A stretch of DNA of 64,000 nucleotides from Lunatibacter salilacus (GCF_009797935.1 NZ_VOLC01000007.1:62001-126000); one strand, 5' to 3'; shown: positions 23,678-34,605, numbered from the stretch's first letter. The notes: generated by a model not told the origin, from the letters alone. Numbers and translations: made by a program.

Positions 23678-24873
23678 CTATTTTTCTTCCAATGGATAGT
23701 CCATAGGAAGCGAATCGGCCATCTTTTGCCACGCCCAGTATCCGTATAAGTGAAGATCGAGCGGATTTGATTCAAGTCCCGATGGATAGATGGTGATAGG
23801 AGAAATTAATCGAATGTTTGATACCGGAGTGTCAGCATATGGGCGATAGCCTCGTCGAAAGCTTCGCACATATTCTCTTGGGAGATTGCTGTTTACATAG
23901 GTTATTTGAAGATAATTTTTGAAATCCAGCTCTATTGCCCCATCCACCCTATTGCCATTGGCTCCTTGCCAACTTTTTCGATTTTTCTGGGTAGCTTTTC
24001 CTTTTCCACCAAAGCAGTAAGGGAATCTCTAAACAAACTATAGGAAAGTCCTTGTATCTCCTCTAACCGCTCCTTTGCCTCTTCAATGACATGATCTTCC
24101 GGTCTCTCTGGATTTGGAATCATTTCCACACTTCTCACTTCAAATCCCTCCTCGCTTAACGTTCCATCCCGGAGAGCTCTTTTAAAATGCATCCAAGATC
24201 CCAAGTAAGCTCTTTCCCTTGCTTTTGTCCATCGATTGACCTTGGACCTACCGCCGTCCAGTTCCTCATAGCTGGGATATCCCATGTAGTGAACGAGTCC
24301 TTCTTCGATATCATATTCAAAAGATGACAACAAGTATCTGATACGCAGTCCTAAGCCGTGATTTTCTATTTCCATAAAATCCGCACTCCTTACTTTGAGC
24401 GAACTTTCCTGCCCGTCTATAACGAGCACCGCCGGGTTTAGAATTTCACTGCGGATGCCATTCTCACTGTTGCCAAGGAAATGATATTGAAAAATCCTCA
24501 CATTTTCGTACCACTCGCTGCTTCTAACCGCATTTACTTCCAATTCTTTCATTTCAACAACAAGCGGAGCAAGCTCAAACAGATATTTCGGAGATTTAGG
24601 GGTAAAATCAGCTTGGTAAACCAACCTTTCAAACCCTACTATGGAAACAACGATTTCATGAAAACCATCATTGACCATAAGTTCAAATTGACCGTTTTCA
24701 GCTGATACGGTACCCTGCATGGAGTTGTTGATAAAAACAGAGGCAAAGGGAAGAGGCTCTTTGGTAGAACCGTCAACGATTCGGCCTGAAATGGATACCT
24801 GCTGGGCATTGATGAAGTTGCCACCAATCAATAGAAAAAAAGCAATTGATACTGCTATTAGTTGTTTGAACAT
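23678..24873 (-). pseudogene. Carboxypeptidase-like regulatory-domain protein, frameshifted
   Basis: The 5' part (24873-23932, 313 residues) has a signal peptide ending at NAQQ and a CarboxypepD_reg-like beta-sandwich (VSISGRIVDGSTKEPLPFASVFI, about residues 25-105), followed by a family-specific region. The 3' part (23947-23678) lies in the -1 frame and begins in NRVDGAIELDFKNYL, which reads as the natural continuation. The two frames overlap by 16 nt and there is no stop between them in the second frame for a good distance upstream, so a single-base deletion near 23950-23970 (or a sequencing error) would explain the break. I see no slippery heptamer for programmed frameshifting. Its role would be a periplasmic or outer-membrane-associated protein. 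Confidence 0.75.
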
Positions 24874-25040
24874 GACCTGATTTAAAAAAGGTACCTAAAA
24901 CATCCTTCGTTACTTTACGGATGGTCAAGTTGAAGGATGTAGTTTGCCCGTTGAACGGTTAAAATCTTCCTTCTTGGTTTAATAGGCCACTTCAGCATGA
25001 ATGCTGGTTTTTATGTTTTATCCATTTATATTGGATAAGT

Positions 25041-25084
25041 TTATTCATTAGTAATAGATGATGTCATTCATTACTAATGAATAA
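25041..25084. repeat. Perfect 15-bp inverted repeat upstream of the AAA ATPase gene
   Basis: TTATTCATTAGTAAT at 25041-25055 is mirrored exactly by ATTACTAATGAATAA at 25070-25084 with a 14-nt spacer. It ends 5 bp before a perfect TAACTTTG -7 box (25089-25096), so it covers the -33 region of the promoter. It could be an operator or a mobile-element end. Confidence 0.7.
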
Positions 25085-25088
25085 TTGT

Positions 25089-25096
25089 TAACTTTG
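25089..25096 (+). promoter_or_regulatory. -7 promoter element of the AAA/DUF4143 gene
   Basis: TAACTTTG matches TAnnTTTG, 20 nt before the ATG. The -33 position falls inside the right arm of the inverted repeat, with no TTTG, which is consistent with a regulated or weak promoter. Confidence 0.5.
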
Positions 25097-25116
25097 TAGG
25101 ATCAAGCACAAGAGAC

Positions 25117-26328
25117 ATGCTAAGACAGGAAGAAATAAGTGGTGTAATAGATGCCCAAAAAGTAACGTTTTTGCAGAAAGGAAATGAAATACCAAGAAAC
25201 GCATTGGCAGATGTTCCAATAGTGGAAAATTTCGCCACCATCATCACCGGAATAAGACGTTGTGGCAAAAGTACCTTGTTGTTACAATTACTAAATAAAA
25301 ATTATGATGACGCATTGTACCTCAATTTTGAGGACATACGTCTTGCCGGTTTTGAATCTTCGGATTTTGTTCGGTTGCAAAAGGAAATAAAGCAGAGGCA
25401 GCAAAAGGTTTTGTTCTTTAACGAAATTCAATTGGTCGAAAAATGGGAAATAATCATTAACCAACTGCTTCGTGAGAGCTATACGGTATTTATAACAGGC
25501 TCAAATGCGTCGCTTTTGAGTAGGGAATTGGGAACTCACCTCACAGGAAGGCATCTTTCGATAGAGTTGTTTCCCTTTTCTTTTTCGGAATATCTTTCAT
25601 TAAAACAGGCAAAACCAGATAGAAACACCTTACTCGATTATCTGCAAACCGGGGGGATGCCCGAATATGTCAAAAATAATCAGGTACTTATTTTAACGAA
25701 TCTGGTTGAAGATATCATCGTGAGGGATATTGCCGTACGCCATGGGATAAGAGATGTTACCGCACTAAAGCAACTAGCTGTTTACCTGATCACCAATATA
25801 GCCCGGCCCGTTTCGGCAAACAAACTATCGGGAATGTTCGGCATAAAATCCACAACGACCATGCTCGAATACTTTTCTTTTTTCAGGGATTCGTACTTGC
25901 TTGAGTTTTTGCCACAGTTCAGCTATTCGCTCAAAGCCCAGGCAAGGAACCCTAGAAAAATATACACCATGGATACGGGGTTTATCAATGCCTTGTCCAC
26001 TTCTTTCACAGAAGACAGGGGCAGGAAACTGGAGAACGTTGTATATTTGCATCTTCGTAGAAAGTACACCGATCTTTTCTTTTTCCAGGGAAAAGGAGAA
26101 TGTGATTTTGTGGCTTTTTCAAAGGGAAAACCTAGGGAAATCATACAGGTTTGCTATCATATTAACGATGAGAATTTTGACCGAGAATATAACGGTCTTC
26201 TCGAAACAATGCGCTTTTTTGATAAAAAAGAAGGAGTGATTGTAACTTTGGAACAAGAAGACAGTTTTGAAAAAGATGGTTTTTCTGTGACGTTGCTGCC
26301 AGCCTTTGCGTTCCTGAAAAATGGTTGA
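25117..26328 (+). CDS. AAA-family ATPase with DUF4143 domain
   Basis: A 403-residue protein of the widespread AAA_14 plus DUF4143 class. Walker A GIRRCGKST is at 45-53 and Walker B-like VLFFNEIQ is near residues 104-111. A winged-helix-like middle segment follows, and the C-terminal DUF4143 part contains GKGECDFVAF...REIIQV, which resembles the D...E-x-K core of restriction-like nucleases with the Lys missing or replaced by Gln. Its biological role is unknown; the family is often found as isolated, horizontally moving genes. Here it stands alone on the plus strand, behind an inverted repeat, between unrelated operons. Confidence 0.9.
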   Translation: MLRQEEISGVIDAQKVTFLQKGNEIPRNALADVPIVENFATIITGIRRCGKSTLLLQLLNKNYDDALYLNFEDIRLAGFESSDFVRLQKEIKQRQQKVLFFNEIQLVEKWEIIINQLLRESYTVFITGSNASLLSRELGTHLTGRHLSIELFPFSFSEYLSLKQAKPDRNTLLDYLQTGGMPEYVKNNQVLILTNLVEDIIVRDIAVRHGIRDVTALKQLAVYLITNIARPVSANKLSGMFGIKSTTTMLEYFSFFRDSYLLEFLPQFSYSLKAQARNPRKIYTMDTGFINALSTSFTEDRGRKLENVVYLHLRRKYTDLFFFQGKGECDFVAFSKGKPREIIQVCYHINDENFDREYNGLLETMRFFDKKEGVIVTLEQEDSFEKDGFSVTLLPAFAFLKNG

Positions 26329-26364
26329 TATTAGAGAATAAACGGATGACTTCAATTTTCAGTC

Positions 26365-26426
26365 GCCTCAAACTGCCTGCTTTACTTTCACAAAGCGGCC
26401 CCCAACACTGTGTGGCAGCCTGAGGC
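26365..26426. repeat. Imperfect 13-bp inverted repeat after the AAA ATPase gene
   Basis: GCCTCAAACTGCC (26365-26377) and GGCAGCCTGAGGC (26414-26426) pair at 11 of 13 positions across a 36-nt loop. No U-tract follows, so a simple terminator is unlikely. Confidence 0.4.
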
Positions 26427-26491
26427 TGGACACTTACTTTTTGTTATAAAAATACTTCAGCGAATTTCTAAAAACAACCAAAACTAAAAAA

Positions 26492-26520
26492 AAAGATTCC
26501 TGGAAAAACCAGGAATCTTT
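26492..26520 (-). terminator. Rho-independent terminator of eno
   Basis: A perfect 12-bp stem (26492-26503 with 26509-26520) closes a 5-nt loop. On the minus strand it is followed by a run of nine T after the stem (the A-run at 26487-26495), 22 bp beyond the enolase stop. Confidence 0.9.
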
Positions 26521-26542
26521 AATAATTAACGTTAGAAATACA

Positions 26543-27832
<1,290 letters not shown>

Positions 27833-27839
27833 TTATGAT

Positions 27840-28931
27840 TTAGTTCTGAATTAATTGAATGAATTGGTCAAATAAATACCTGGAATCGTGTGGTCCAGGA
27901 CTTGACTCAGGGTGGTATTGAACGGAAAAGGCAGGTTTGTTTTTAAGTTTTATTCCCGCTACCGTACCGTCATTTAAGTGAATATGGGTAATGTCAACCT
28001 CCTCACTTTTTTCTATGTCTTCCTTAGTCACTGAGAAGCCATGGTTTTGAGAGGTAATTTCACTTTTACCTGAAATTAGGTTTTTGATGGGGTGATTTAA
28101 GCCACGGTGTCCGTGGTGCATTTTGTAGGTGGAAACATTGCAGGCCCTGGCTAATAGTTGGTGCCCAAGGCAAATTCCAAAAAGTGGCTTGTTGAGATTC
28201 AAAATTTCCTTAATCGTATCAACCGCATAATCCATTACGGCCGGATCTCCCGGTCCATTAGATAAAAAATATGCGTCCGGATTCCAAGCTTCCATCTCAG
28301 ACAACGAGGTTTTGGCAGGAAAAACCTTGCAATAAATACCTCGCTCAGATAGACACCTTAGAATGTTTCTTTTTATTCCATAATCCACACATGCCACTTT
28401 GATTGGGGCATTTTCATCTCCAAAGTAATAGCTTTCTTTGGTAGATACTTGAGAAGACAGTTCCAGTCCATTCATATCGGGAACTTTATCGAGTTCGCTT
28501 TGAAGCTCTTCGATGGTATCGATGGTTGAACTGATGATGGCATTCATGGCGCCTTTGGAACGGATATGCCTGACCAACATTCGGGTATCGATATCAGCAA
28601 TTCCTGTAACACCATGTTCTTCCAAATAACTTTGTAAGGATTGTGTGGAATCCATTCTGCTATAGACATCTGAAAAGTCATTGACAACGATGCCAGCAAT
28701 CAGAGGATGGCTTGACTCAGAATCTTCATCTATTACGCCGTAATTACCAATATGCGGAGTGGTGTTGACGATGATTTGACCTGTGTATGAGGGATCGGTG
28801 TAAATCTCCTGGTATCCTGTCATCCCAGTATTAAAACATATTTCACCGCCATTTGTACCGTCTTTTCCTACTAGCGTACCGTGAAACACGGTACCATCCG
28901 CCAAGAGAAGGGTTGCTTTTTTTCTATTCAT
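27840..28931 (-). CDS. carA: Carbamoyl-phosphate synthase small (glutaminase) subunit
   Basis: A 363-residue glutamine amidotransferase subunit that feeds ammonia to CarB for arginine and pyrimidine synthesis. An N-terminal CPSase_sm_chain domain (about 1-150) is followed by a class I GATase with nucleophile C254 (GICLGHQ), H340 and E342 (YHPES). The large subunit gene is not in the window. It begins 131 nt after the rplQ stop, behind the ribosomal terminator, with a TAAATTTG box 18 nt before its ATG. Confidence 0.97.
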   Translation of the reverse strand: MNRKKATLLLADGTVFHGTLVGKDGTNGGEICFNTGMTGYQEIYTDPSYTGQIIVNTTPHIGNYGVIDEDSESSHPLIAGIVVNDFSDVYSRMDSTQSLQSYLEEHGVTGIADIDTRMLVRHIRSKGAMNAIISSTIDTIEELQSELDKVPDMNGLELSSQVSTKESYYFGDENAPIKVACVDYGIKRNILRCLSERGIYCKVFPAKTSLSEMEAWNPDAYFLSNGPGDPAVMDYAVDTIKEILNLNKPLFGICLGHQLLARACNVSTYKMHHGHRGLNHPIKNLISGKSEITSQNHGFSVTKEDIEKSEEVDITHIHLNDGTVAGIKLKNKPAFSVQYHPESSPGPHDSRYLFDQFIQLIQN

Positions 28932-28948
28932 AGTAAAACTTGGATGAA

Positions 28949-28956
28949 CAAATTTA
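28949..28956 (-). promoter_or_regulatory. Probable -7 element of the carA-eno operon
   Basis: TAAATTTG on the minus strand between the rplQ terminator and the carA ATG. There is no TTTG at the ideal distance, so support is partial. Confidence 0.4.
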
Positions 28957-29004
28957 AGAATTTTATCAGTAAGAGATCGAATATTTTTGGAAAGGATACA
29001 AAAA

Positions 29005-29030
29005 AGGGATTGAACCTACGTCCAATCCCT
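29005..29030 (-). terminator. Terminator at the end of the ribosomal protein cluster (after rplQ)
   Basis: An 8-bp stem AGGGATTG/CAATCCCT (29005-29012 with 29023-29030) closes a 10-nt loop. On the minus strand it is followed by TTTTTT, 31 bp past the rplQ stop. Confidence 0.8.
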
Positions 29031-29061
29031 CAAATTCTATGGATGAATCCGTCAGCATCAA

Positions 29062-29676
29062 TTATTCAGCTTTCTTTTCATCTTTTGCATCTGTCTGATC
29101 TTCTCCCTCAGCAGAAGGCTGATCAGTTTTTGCAGTCTCATCAGTGGAATCTTCTACCACTTCAGCGGAAGGCTGATCGGCTTTAGAGGCCTTATCAGTT
29201 GGCTCATCCACTACTTCAGCAGTAGACGTCGCATCAGTTGAAGCAGCTGCTCCCGCTCCTCTTCTACTTCTTCTTCTAGTTGACTTTTTAGCCGGCTTGG
29301 CATCTTTAAGCATCAACTCATTGTAGTCTACAAGCTCGATGATACTCATTTCGGCATTATCTCCCAGCCTAAAGCCAGTTTTAATAATCCTTGTATATCC
29401 TCCCGGTCTGCTACCTACTTTCTCTACCACTTCTCCAAAAAGGATTTTGATGGCATCCTTATTCTGTAGGTAAGAGAATACTACCCTTCTGTTGTGTGTA
29501 GTATCTTCTTTCGCTCTAGTAATAAAGGGCTCAACGTATTTTCTCAGTTCCTTAGCTTTGGCCACTGTTGTGGAAATCCGCTTATGAAGGAACAGCGAAC
29601 AAGCCATATTGGAAAGCATAGCTTTTCTGTGTGGCGCCGTCCTTCCAAGGTGGTTAAATTTCTTGCCGTGTCTCAT
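29062..29676 (-). CDS. rplQ: 50S ribosomal protein L17 with extended acidic tail
   Basis: A 204-residue protein. Residues 1-122 form the normal L17 core ([43 protein letters not shown]), which sits at the peptide exit tunnel. Residues 123-204 are an extension: a short basic stretch ([11 protein letters not shown]) and then an acidic Ala/Asp/Glu/Thr tail that contains an 18-residue tandem duplication (153-170 and 171-188, each beginning AEVV and ending DQPS). Extended L17 tails occur in this phylum, but the internal repeat is a local feature. It is the last gene of the alpha operon, 6 bp after rpoA. Confidence 0.97.
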   Translation of the reverse strand: MRHGKKFNHLGRTAPHRKAMLSNMACSLFLHKRISTTVAKAKELRKYVEPFITRAKEDTTHNRRVVFSYLQNKDAIKILFGEVVEKVGSRPGGYTRIIKTGFRLGDNAEMSIIELVDYNELMLKDAKPAKKSTRRRSRRGAGAAASTDATSTAEVVDEPTDKASKADQPSAEVVEDSTDETAKTDQPSAEGEDQTDAKDEKKAE

Positions 29677-29682
29677 TTTATT

Positions 29683-30672
29683 TTATTCTTCATCAAGTTT
29701 ATACTTAGACAAATCCATTCCAAAGGTCAACCCCTTTTCTTGGATCAACTGCTCCAATTCAGCCAATGATTTCTTTCCGAAATTCCGGAATTTCATCATA
29801 TCGGAAATTTCCAACCTGGCCAAATCTCCCAGAGTTTTAACATCAGCAGCTTTCAGGCAGTTATACGCCCGTACAGAGAGATCCAAATCACTCAATGAAG
29901 TCTTCAACAACTTCCTCATGTGCAGGTATTCCTCGTCAATAGGCTCAATGGCACCACTTCCAGGTGCATCGATCACCATTGTTTGGTCAGAGAACAACAT
30001 GAAATGCTGAATAAGAATCTTGGCAGATTCCTGTAAAGCCTTCTCTGGATGAATTGATCCATCCGTAGAAACTTCCATAATCAGCTGCTCATAATCCGTC
30101 TTCTGCTCTACCCTGGTATTTTCTACCCTGTATTTTACATTTTTGATTGGAGTAAAGATGGCATCTATTGGAATGACTCCATATATCTGCTCCTTGGGCT
30201 TGGATTCTTCCGCAGGAAGGTACCCTCTGCCTTTTTCCACCACAAGTTCCACTTCCAGACTTTTCACATCGTCTAAATGACAGATGATCAATTCGGGATT
30301 TAGTATTTCATACGATGAGGTATGTTTTGCTATATCACCGGCGGTAAAGACAGCTTTGTTCTTCACCTCGACGGTTATTTTACTATCCGTGGCATCATGC
30401 AACTTTTTAAACCTGACTTGTTTCAGGTTTAGGATAATATCAGTAACATCTTCTACAACGCCTTCGATACTGGAAAACTCATGAACTACACCCGGCAGTT
30501 TGACGGAAGTAATGGCATAGCCTTCCAGGGAAGAAAGCAAAATTCTTCTTAGTGCATTACCAATAGTAACCCCGTAACCTTTTTCCAATGGCTTGAAAGT
30601 AAACAGACCGTGAAAATCGTCTGCCTTTTCCATTACCACTTTTTCCGGCATTTGAAATGCTAATATGGACAT
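29683..30672 (-). CDS. rpoA: RNA polymerase alpha subunit
   Basis: A 329-residue subunit that scaffolds polymerase assembly. The N-terminal dimerisation domain (about 1-230, with [14 protein letters not shown]) is joined by a linker to the C-terminal domain (about 250-315, [35 protein letters not shown]) that binds UP elements and activators. It lies between rpsD and rplQ in the conserved order. Confidence 0.98.
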   Translation of the reverse strand: MSILAFQMPEKVVMEKADDFHGLFTFKPLEKGYGVTIGNALRRILLSSLEGYAITSVKLPGVVHEFSSIEGVVEDVTDIILNLKQVRFKKLHDATDSKITVEVKNKAVFTAGDIAKHTSSYEILNPELIICHLDDVKSLEVELVVEKGRGYLPAEESKPKEQIYGVIPIDAIFTPIKNVKYRVENTRVEQKTDYEQLIMEVSTDGSIHPEKALQESAKILIQHFMLFSDQTMVIDAPGSGAIEPIDEEYLHMRKLLKTSLSDLDLSVRAYNCLKAADVKTLGDLARLEISDMMKFRNFGKKSLAELEQLIQEKGLTFGMDLSKYKLDEE

Positions 30673-30705
30673 ATCGTTAGTTCTTTTAAGGTCGGGAAGT
30701 TTATT

Positions 30706-31311
30706 TTACTTTGAATAAAGTTCAACAATGAGTTGTTCTTTAATATTCTCAGGGATATCCTCTCTTACAGGAATACTTACGAATTTTCCACTAAAGGAAG
30801 TACCGTCCCATTCCAACCATGAAAAACGGTTGGCGGCGCGGCCTCTTAGACTTTCCGTGATGGCTTCCAAGGATTTTGAACGCTCACGAACAGCTATAAC
30901 ATCACCTGGTTTTAAGGTATAAGAAGGAATGTTTACCAACTCACCGTTTACCAGAATATGCTTATGGGAGACCAACTGACGGGCACCTCTACGGGTAGGC
31001 GCAATACCCAACCTGTAAACGGTGTTGTCTAATCTGGCTTCCAACAGTTGCAACAGGTTTTCACCAGTTACCCCTTTTTTCCTTGAGGCGATATTAAACA
31101 TCTTTGCAAATTGTCTTTCCAATATGCCGTAGATGTATTTCGCTTTTTGTTTTTCCATCAACTGGATGGCGTATTCAGACTGTTTCTTCCTTCTACCTCT
31201 TCCGTGCATTCCCGGAGGGTAATTCTTTTTCTGAAGTACTTTACCTTGCCCTTCGATCGGTTCGCCGAATTTCCTGGCAATTTTTGCTTTGGGACCTCTA
31301 TATCTAGCCAT
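30706..31311 (-). CDS. rpsD: 30S ribosomal protein S4
   Basis: A 201-residue primary 16S-binding protein with an S4 RNA-binding domain around residues 92-155 ([20 protein letters not shown]). The N-terminal region has no zinc-binding Cys cluster, so this is the zinc-free form. S4 is a known autoregulator of alpha operons elsewhere; no such site is evident here. Confidence 0.97.
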   Translation of the reverse strand: MARYRGPKAKIARKFGEPIEGQGKVLQKKNYPPGMHGRGRRKKQSEYAIQLMEKQKAKYIYGILERQFAKMFNIASRKKGVTGENLLQLLEARLDNTVYRLGIAPTRRGARQLVSHKHILVNGELVNIPSYTLKPGDVIAVRERSKSLEAITESLRGRAANRFSWLEWDGTSFSGKFVSIPVREDIPENIKEQLIVELYSK

Positions 31312-31331
31312 GCTATGTATTCTTCTTTAAA

Positions 31332-31730
31332 TTAAACTCTTCTACGTTTTGGAGGACGACAACCGTTGTGCGGTAGCGGCGTCACATCAACAATCGTAGT
31401 AACGTCAATTCCTACATTTTGCAAAGTTCTGATAGCAGACTCCCTTCCCGCACCGGGACCTTTTACAAATACTTCTACCTTTCTAAGTCCAAGGTCATAT
31501 GCTACCTGCCCGCAGTTTTGGGCTGCCATTTGTGCAGCATAGGGAGTATTCTTCTTGGAACCTCTAAATCCCATTTTTCCGGCAGATGCCCAAGAGATTA
31601 CCTGACCTGAATTATTGGTAATAGAAATGATGATGTTATTGAATGAAGCTTTGATGTGGGCTTGACCTACCGCTTCAACCTTAACAACTCTTTTCTTACT
31701 TTTTGTCTTATCGTTTCTTTTCTGAGCCAT
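31332..31730 (-). CDS. rpsK: 30S ribosomal protein S11
   Basis: A 132-residue platform protein that helps form the E-site mRNA channel. A Lys-rich N-terminal extension (about 18 residues) precedes the core ([30 protein letters not shown]), which ends in [13 protein letters not shown]. Its gene follows rpsM by 15 bp. Confidence 0.98.
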   Translation of the reverse strand: MAQKRNDKTKSKKRVVKVEAVGQAHIKASFNNIIISITNNSGQVISWASAGKMGFRGSKKNTPYAAQMAAQNCGQVAYDLGLRKVEVFVKGPGAGRESAIRTLQNVGIDVTTIVDVTPLPHNGCRPPKRRRV

Positions 31731-31745
31731 GATCTAAATCAAGAT

Positions 31746-32123
31746 TTATTTAGTTGCTTTTTTCTTGTTAGCAACAGTCTTTCTCTTACCTTTTCTGGTT
31801 CTGGCGTTATTCTTGGTTTTTTGACCGCGAACGGGAAGACCTTTTCTGTGTCTCAACCCACGGTAACAACCAATATCCATTAACCTTTTTATACTCAACT
31901 GTACCTCTGACTTCAAAACACCTTCTGTCTTAAATTCTTCAGCAATTATGTTTCGTATAGCGGTAGACTCATCGTCATCCCACTCACCTGCTTTTTTGTC
32001 ATATGAGATACCAGCCTTGGCCAAAATAGCCTTGGCAGCGCTCCTACCGATACCGTAAATATAGGTAAGGCCTATCTCACCGCGCTTGTTGTCCGGAATG
32101 TCAACACCTGCAATTCTTGCCAT
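31746..32123 (-). CDS. rpsM: 30S ribosomal protein S13
   Basis: A 125-residue head protein that contacts the P-site tRNA and forms bridge B1. It starts [15 protein letters not shown], carries [14 protein letters not shown] and ends in the basic tail [14 protein letters not shown], which is slightly longer than average. It is 5 bp downstream of rpmJ. Confidence 0.98.
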   Translation of the reverse strand: MARIAGVDIPDNKRGEIGLTYIYGIGRSAAKAILAKAGISYDKKAGEWDDDESTAIRNIIAEEFKTEGVLKSEVQLSIKRLMDIGCYRGLRHRKGLPVRGQKTKNNARTRKGKRKTVANKKKATK

Positions 32124-32128
32124 AGTAA

Positions 32129-32245
32129 TTAACCTTGTCTTTGTTTAAACTTAGGATTCTTTTTGTTGATCACGTAAAGCTTTCCCTTTCTTCGGATCAC
32201 TTTGCAATCAACGCTTCTCTTTTTAATAGATGCCTTTACTTTCAT
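32129..32245 (-). CDS. rpmJ: 50S ribosomal protein L36, zinc-free type
   Basis: A 38-residue protein starting [10 protein letters not shown] and ending KFKQRQG. The zinc ligands of classical L36 are mostly replaced: the usual Cys11, Cys27 and His33 positions read Ser, Asn and Phe, while Cys14 remains. This is the C-minus form, which folds without zinc and is often kept for zinc-poor conditions. It lies between infA and rpsM, the conserved place. Confidence 0.95.
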   Translation of the reverse strand: MKVKASIKKRSVDCKVIRRKGKLYVINKKNPKFKQRQG

Positions 32246-32298
32246 GATTGTATCCAATTTGACGGGACTCGTACACCTTTGCCCCAATTTTATAGACT

Positions 32299-32517
32299 TT
32301 ATTTATAACGATATACAATTCTCCCTTTGGAAAGATCATACGGAGACATCTCCAATTTCACTTTATCCCCTGGAAGGATCTTGATATAGTTCATTCTCAT
32401 TTTACCGGAAATGTGGGCTATCAGTTGATGGCCGTTTTCCAATTCCACTTTAAACATTGCATTTGACAGCGCCTCGATAATGGTTCCGTCTTGTTCGATT
32501 GATGCCTGTTTAGCCAT
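32299..32517 (-). CDS. infA: Translation initiation factor IF-1
   Basis: A 72-residue single OB-fold protein that blocks the A site during initiation. It reads [35 protein letters not shown] and ends GRIVYRYK. It overlaps the end of map by 8 bp, and 53 nt separate it from rpmJ. Confidence 0.97.
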   Translation of the reverse strand: MAKQASIEQDGTIIEALSNAMFKVELENGHQLIAHISGKMRMNYIKILPGDKVKLEMSPYDLSKGRIVYRYK

Positions 32518-33286
32518 ATTTAAAATTTTCTTCTATATACTTATGCGTTGTTAGTATTTCAGTCTTGTCCGCAAAGATCGCTACCGTATGCTCAAAATGT
32601 GCAGACGGTTTCCTGTCGGCAGTGCGGATGGTCCACCCATCCCGCTCTTGAACAACGTTTCTTGTACCCATGTTTACCATGGGCTCAATGGCTAGGACCA
32701 TGCCTTCTTTCAACCTTTCACCACTCCCTCGTTTTCCATAATTGGGTACCTCAGGAGCCTCGTGAAGGCTTTTACCTAACCCATGACCCACCAGCTCACG
32801 AACAATGGTAAATCCTTTTGACTCGACAAATTTTTGAATGGCATGACCGATATCACCCATGCGGTTATTGATGATCGCCTTTTCTATTCCTAGATAAAGT
32901 GATTCTTTGGTGACCTTTAAAAGTGACAATACAGCAGAAGAGACTTCACCGACAGGGTAAGTATAAGCGGAATCGCTATGAAAACCTTGGTGAAAGACTC
33001 CACAATCTATTGAGATTATATCGCCATCTTTCAAAACATAGTCACCTGGAAAACCATGGACCACAACTTCATTAACCGAAATACACAGGGAAGCAGGAAA
33101 TCCATTGTACCCTTTGAAGGAAGGAACTCCCTGATTATCTCTGATGTATTCTTCAGCAATTTTATCTAAGTAAGAGGTCTTTACCCCTTCTTTCACATAT
33201 TTGGCTACCTCTCCATGAGCCTTGCCTAATATCTGAGCACTTTCTTTTATTATGTCAATTTCTTCCCTCGACTTATAATGTATCAT
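32510..33286 (-). CDS. map: Methionine aminopeptidase type I
   Basis: A 258-residue enzyme that removes the initiator Met from nascent proteins. All five metal ligands are present: D94, D105, H168, E201 and E232, plus H77 in the substrate pocket. There is no SH3-like or zinc-finger N-terminal extension. It lies between secY and infA; adk, which separates secY and map in many other phyla, is absent. Confidence 0.97.
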   Translation of the reverse strand: MIHYKSREEIDIIKESAQILGKAHGEVAKYVKEGVKTSYLDKIAEEYIRDNQGVPSFKGYNGFPASLCISVNEVVVHGFPGDYVLKDGDIISIDCGVFHQGFHSDSAYTYPVGEVSSAVLSLLKVTKESLYLGIEKAIINNRMGDIGHAIQKFVESKGFTIVRELVGHGLGKSLHEAPEVPNYGKRGSGERLKEGMVLAIEPMVNMGTRNVVQERDGWTIRTADRKPSAHFEHTVAIFADKTEILTTHKYIEENFKYG

Positions 33287-33288
33287 AT

Positions 33289-34605
33289 TTAGGCAACAGC
33301 ATAACTAGAAGGATCATTTTTCATGTTCCCACTTTTCATCATACCCTCGTAATGACGCATTAGCAAGTAGCTTTCAATTTGTCGAAGTGTATCTAAAATA
33401 ACACCAACCATAATCAGTAGTGACGTTCCGCCATAGAACTGGGCAAATTCACCACTCACTCCAGCGAGGATGGCAAATGCAGGCATTATCGCAACCAATG
33501 CCAACAAAATCGATCCTGGTAAAGTAATTCGGGAAATGATATTATCGATGAATTCAGCGGTGGGAGCACCAGGCTTAATTCCGGGTACAAATCCTCCGTT
33601 ACGTTTCATATCTTCAGCTATCTGCTCGGGATTAACCGTAATCGCTGTGTAGAAAAACGTGAAAAGGATAATCATCAGGGCAAACACAAGATTGTATTGC
33701 CAAGAAGTAAAATCACTAAAGGTAGTCCCAATATATGCGGCTATGTCACTGCTCTCAGCCCATATTTGCGCTATAAGCGCAGGTAAGAACATCAGTGATT
33801 GCGCAAAGATAATGGGCATTACTCCAGATGCGTTAACCTTAATCGGTATATATTGTCGCTGGCCTCCATACACTTTCCCACCGACAACTTGCTTGGCATA
33901 TTGTACCGGAATTCTTCTTGTTGCTTCCGTGAGAGCAACTGTTCCTACAACTACGAAGAACAAAATAGCTGCTTCTATGATTAACAATAGAATACCACCT
34001 GAACCCTTAGACAAACTTTCCGCAATAAGAGCTCCCGGCAAGGCAGAAATAATCCCGATCATAATCAACATGGAAATACCATTGCCTATGCCTTTTTCTG
34101 TAATTTTTTCACCAATCCACATACAGAACATCGTTCCGGAAGTTAGCAGTACTAGTGAACTAACCATGAAAAGAGACTTGTTCACTACAATGGCTTCGTT
34201 AGGAATGGTAGCAGTAATATAACCAATACCTTGGGCCACAGTAATCAATATAGTCAGTATCCGAGTTATCTGATTGATTCTTTTCCGTCCAGATTCGCCT
34301 TCCTTTTGAAGCTTTTGAAAATAAGGCACACCAACAGTTAACAACTGCAATACGATAGAAGCAGATATATAGGGCATGATCCCTAATCCAAATATAGAGG
34401 CTCTACTGAAAGATCCTCCAAGGAAGGTGTCAATCAATCCAAATATACCGCCTGCGGATTCCCCCAAAAGACTGGGGTCAACACCTGGCAATACGATAAA
34501 AGAACCTATTCTAAAAACTACCAGTAATCCCAGTGTATTCAGAATACGAATCCTTAGATCTTCTATTGAAAAGATATTCTTAACTGTAGTGATAAATTTT
34601 TTCAT
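33289..34605 (-). CDS. secY: Preprotein translocase channel subunit SecY
   Basis: A 438-residue integral membrane protein with ten predicted helices that forms the Sec channel with SecE (secE is at 58746). Recognisable parts are helix 2a (the plug region after FGLGIMPYISASI), the cytoplasmic loop before helix 9 (PVQYAKQVVGGKVYGGQRQYIP, used by SecA and the ribosome) and the C-terminal LMRHYEG. It sits 3 bp after rplO. Confidence 0.98.
   Translation of the reverse strand: MKKFITTVKNIFSIEDLRIRILNTLGLLVVFRIGSFIVLPGVDPSLLGESAGGIFGLIDTFLGGSFSRASIFGLGIMPYISASIVLQLLTVGVPYFQKLQKEGESGRKRINQITRILTILITVAQGIGYITATIPNEAIVVNKSLFMVSSLVLLTSGTMFCMWIGEKITEKGIGNGISMLIMIGIISALPGALIAESLSKGSGGILLLIIEAAILFFVVVGTVALTEATRRIPVQYAKQVVGGKVYGGQRQYIPIKVNASGVMPIIFAQSLMFLPALIAQIWAESSDIAAYIGTTFSDFTSWQYNLVFALMIILFTFFYTAITVNPEQIAEDMKRNGGFVPGIKPGAPTAEFIDNIISRITLPGSILLALVAIMPAFAILAGVSGEFAQFYGGTSLLIMVGVILDTLRQIESYLLMRHYEGMMKSGNMKNDPSSYAVA

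Noticed and set aside
23932-23975. Programmed -1 frameshift
   Set aside because: Codons in the overlap (GAA AAA GTT GGC AAG GAG) do not form an X XXY YYZ heptamer, and no downstream pseudoknot is apparent.
33659-34222. A 187-codon plus-strand frame opposite secY
   Set aside because: It is antisense to strongly conserved secY codons, with no start context or family resemblance. The long antisense frames opposite M42, fusA, rpoB, rpoC and tuf were dropped for the same reason.
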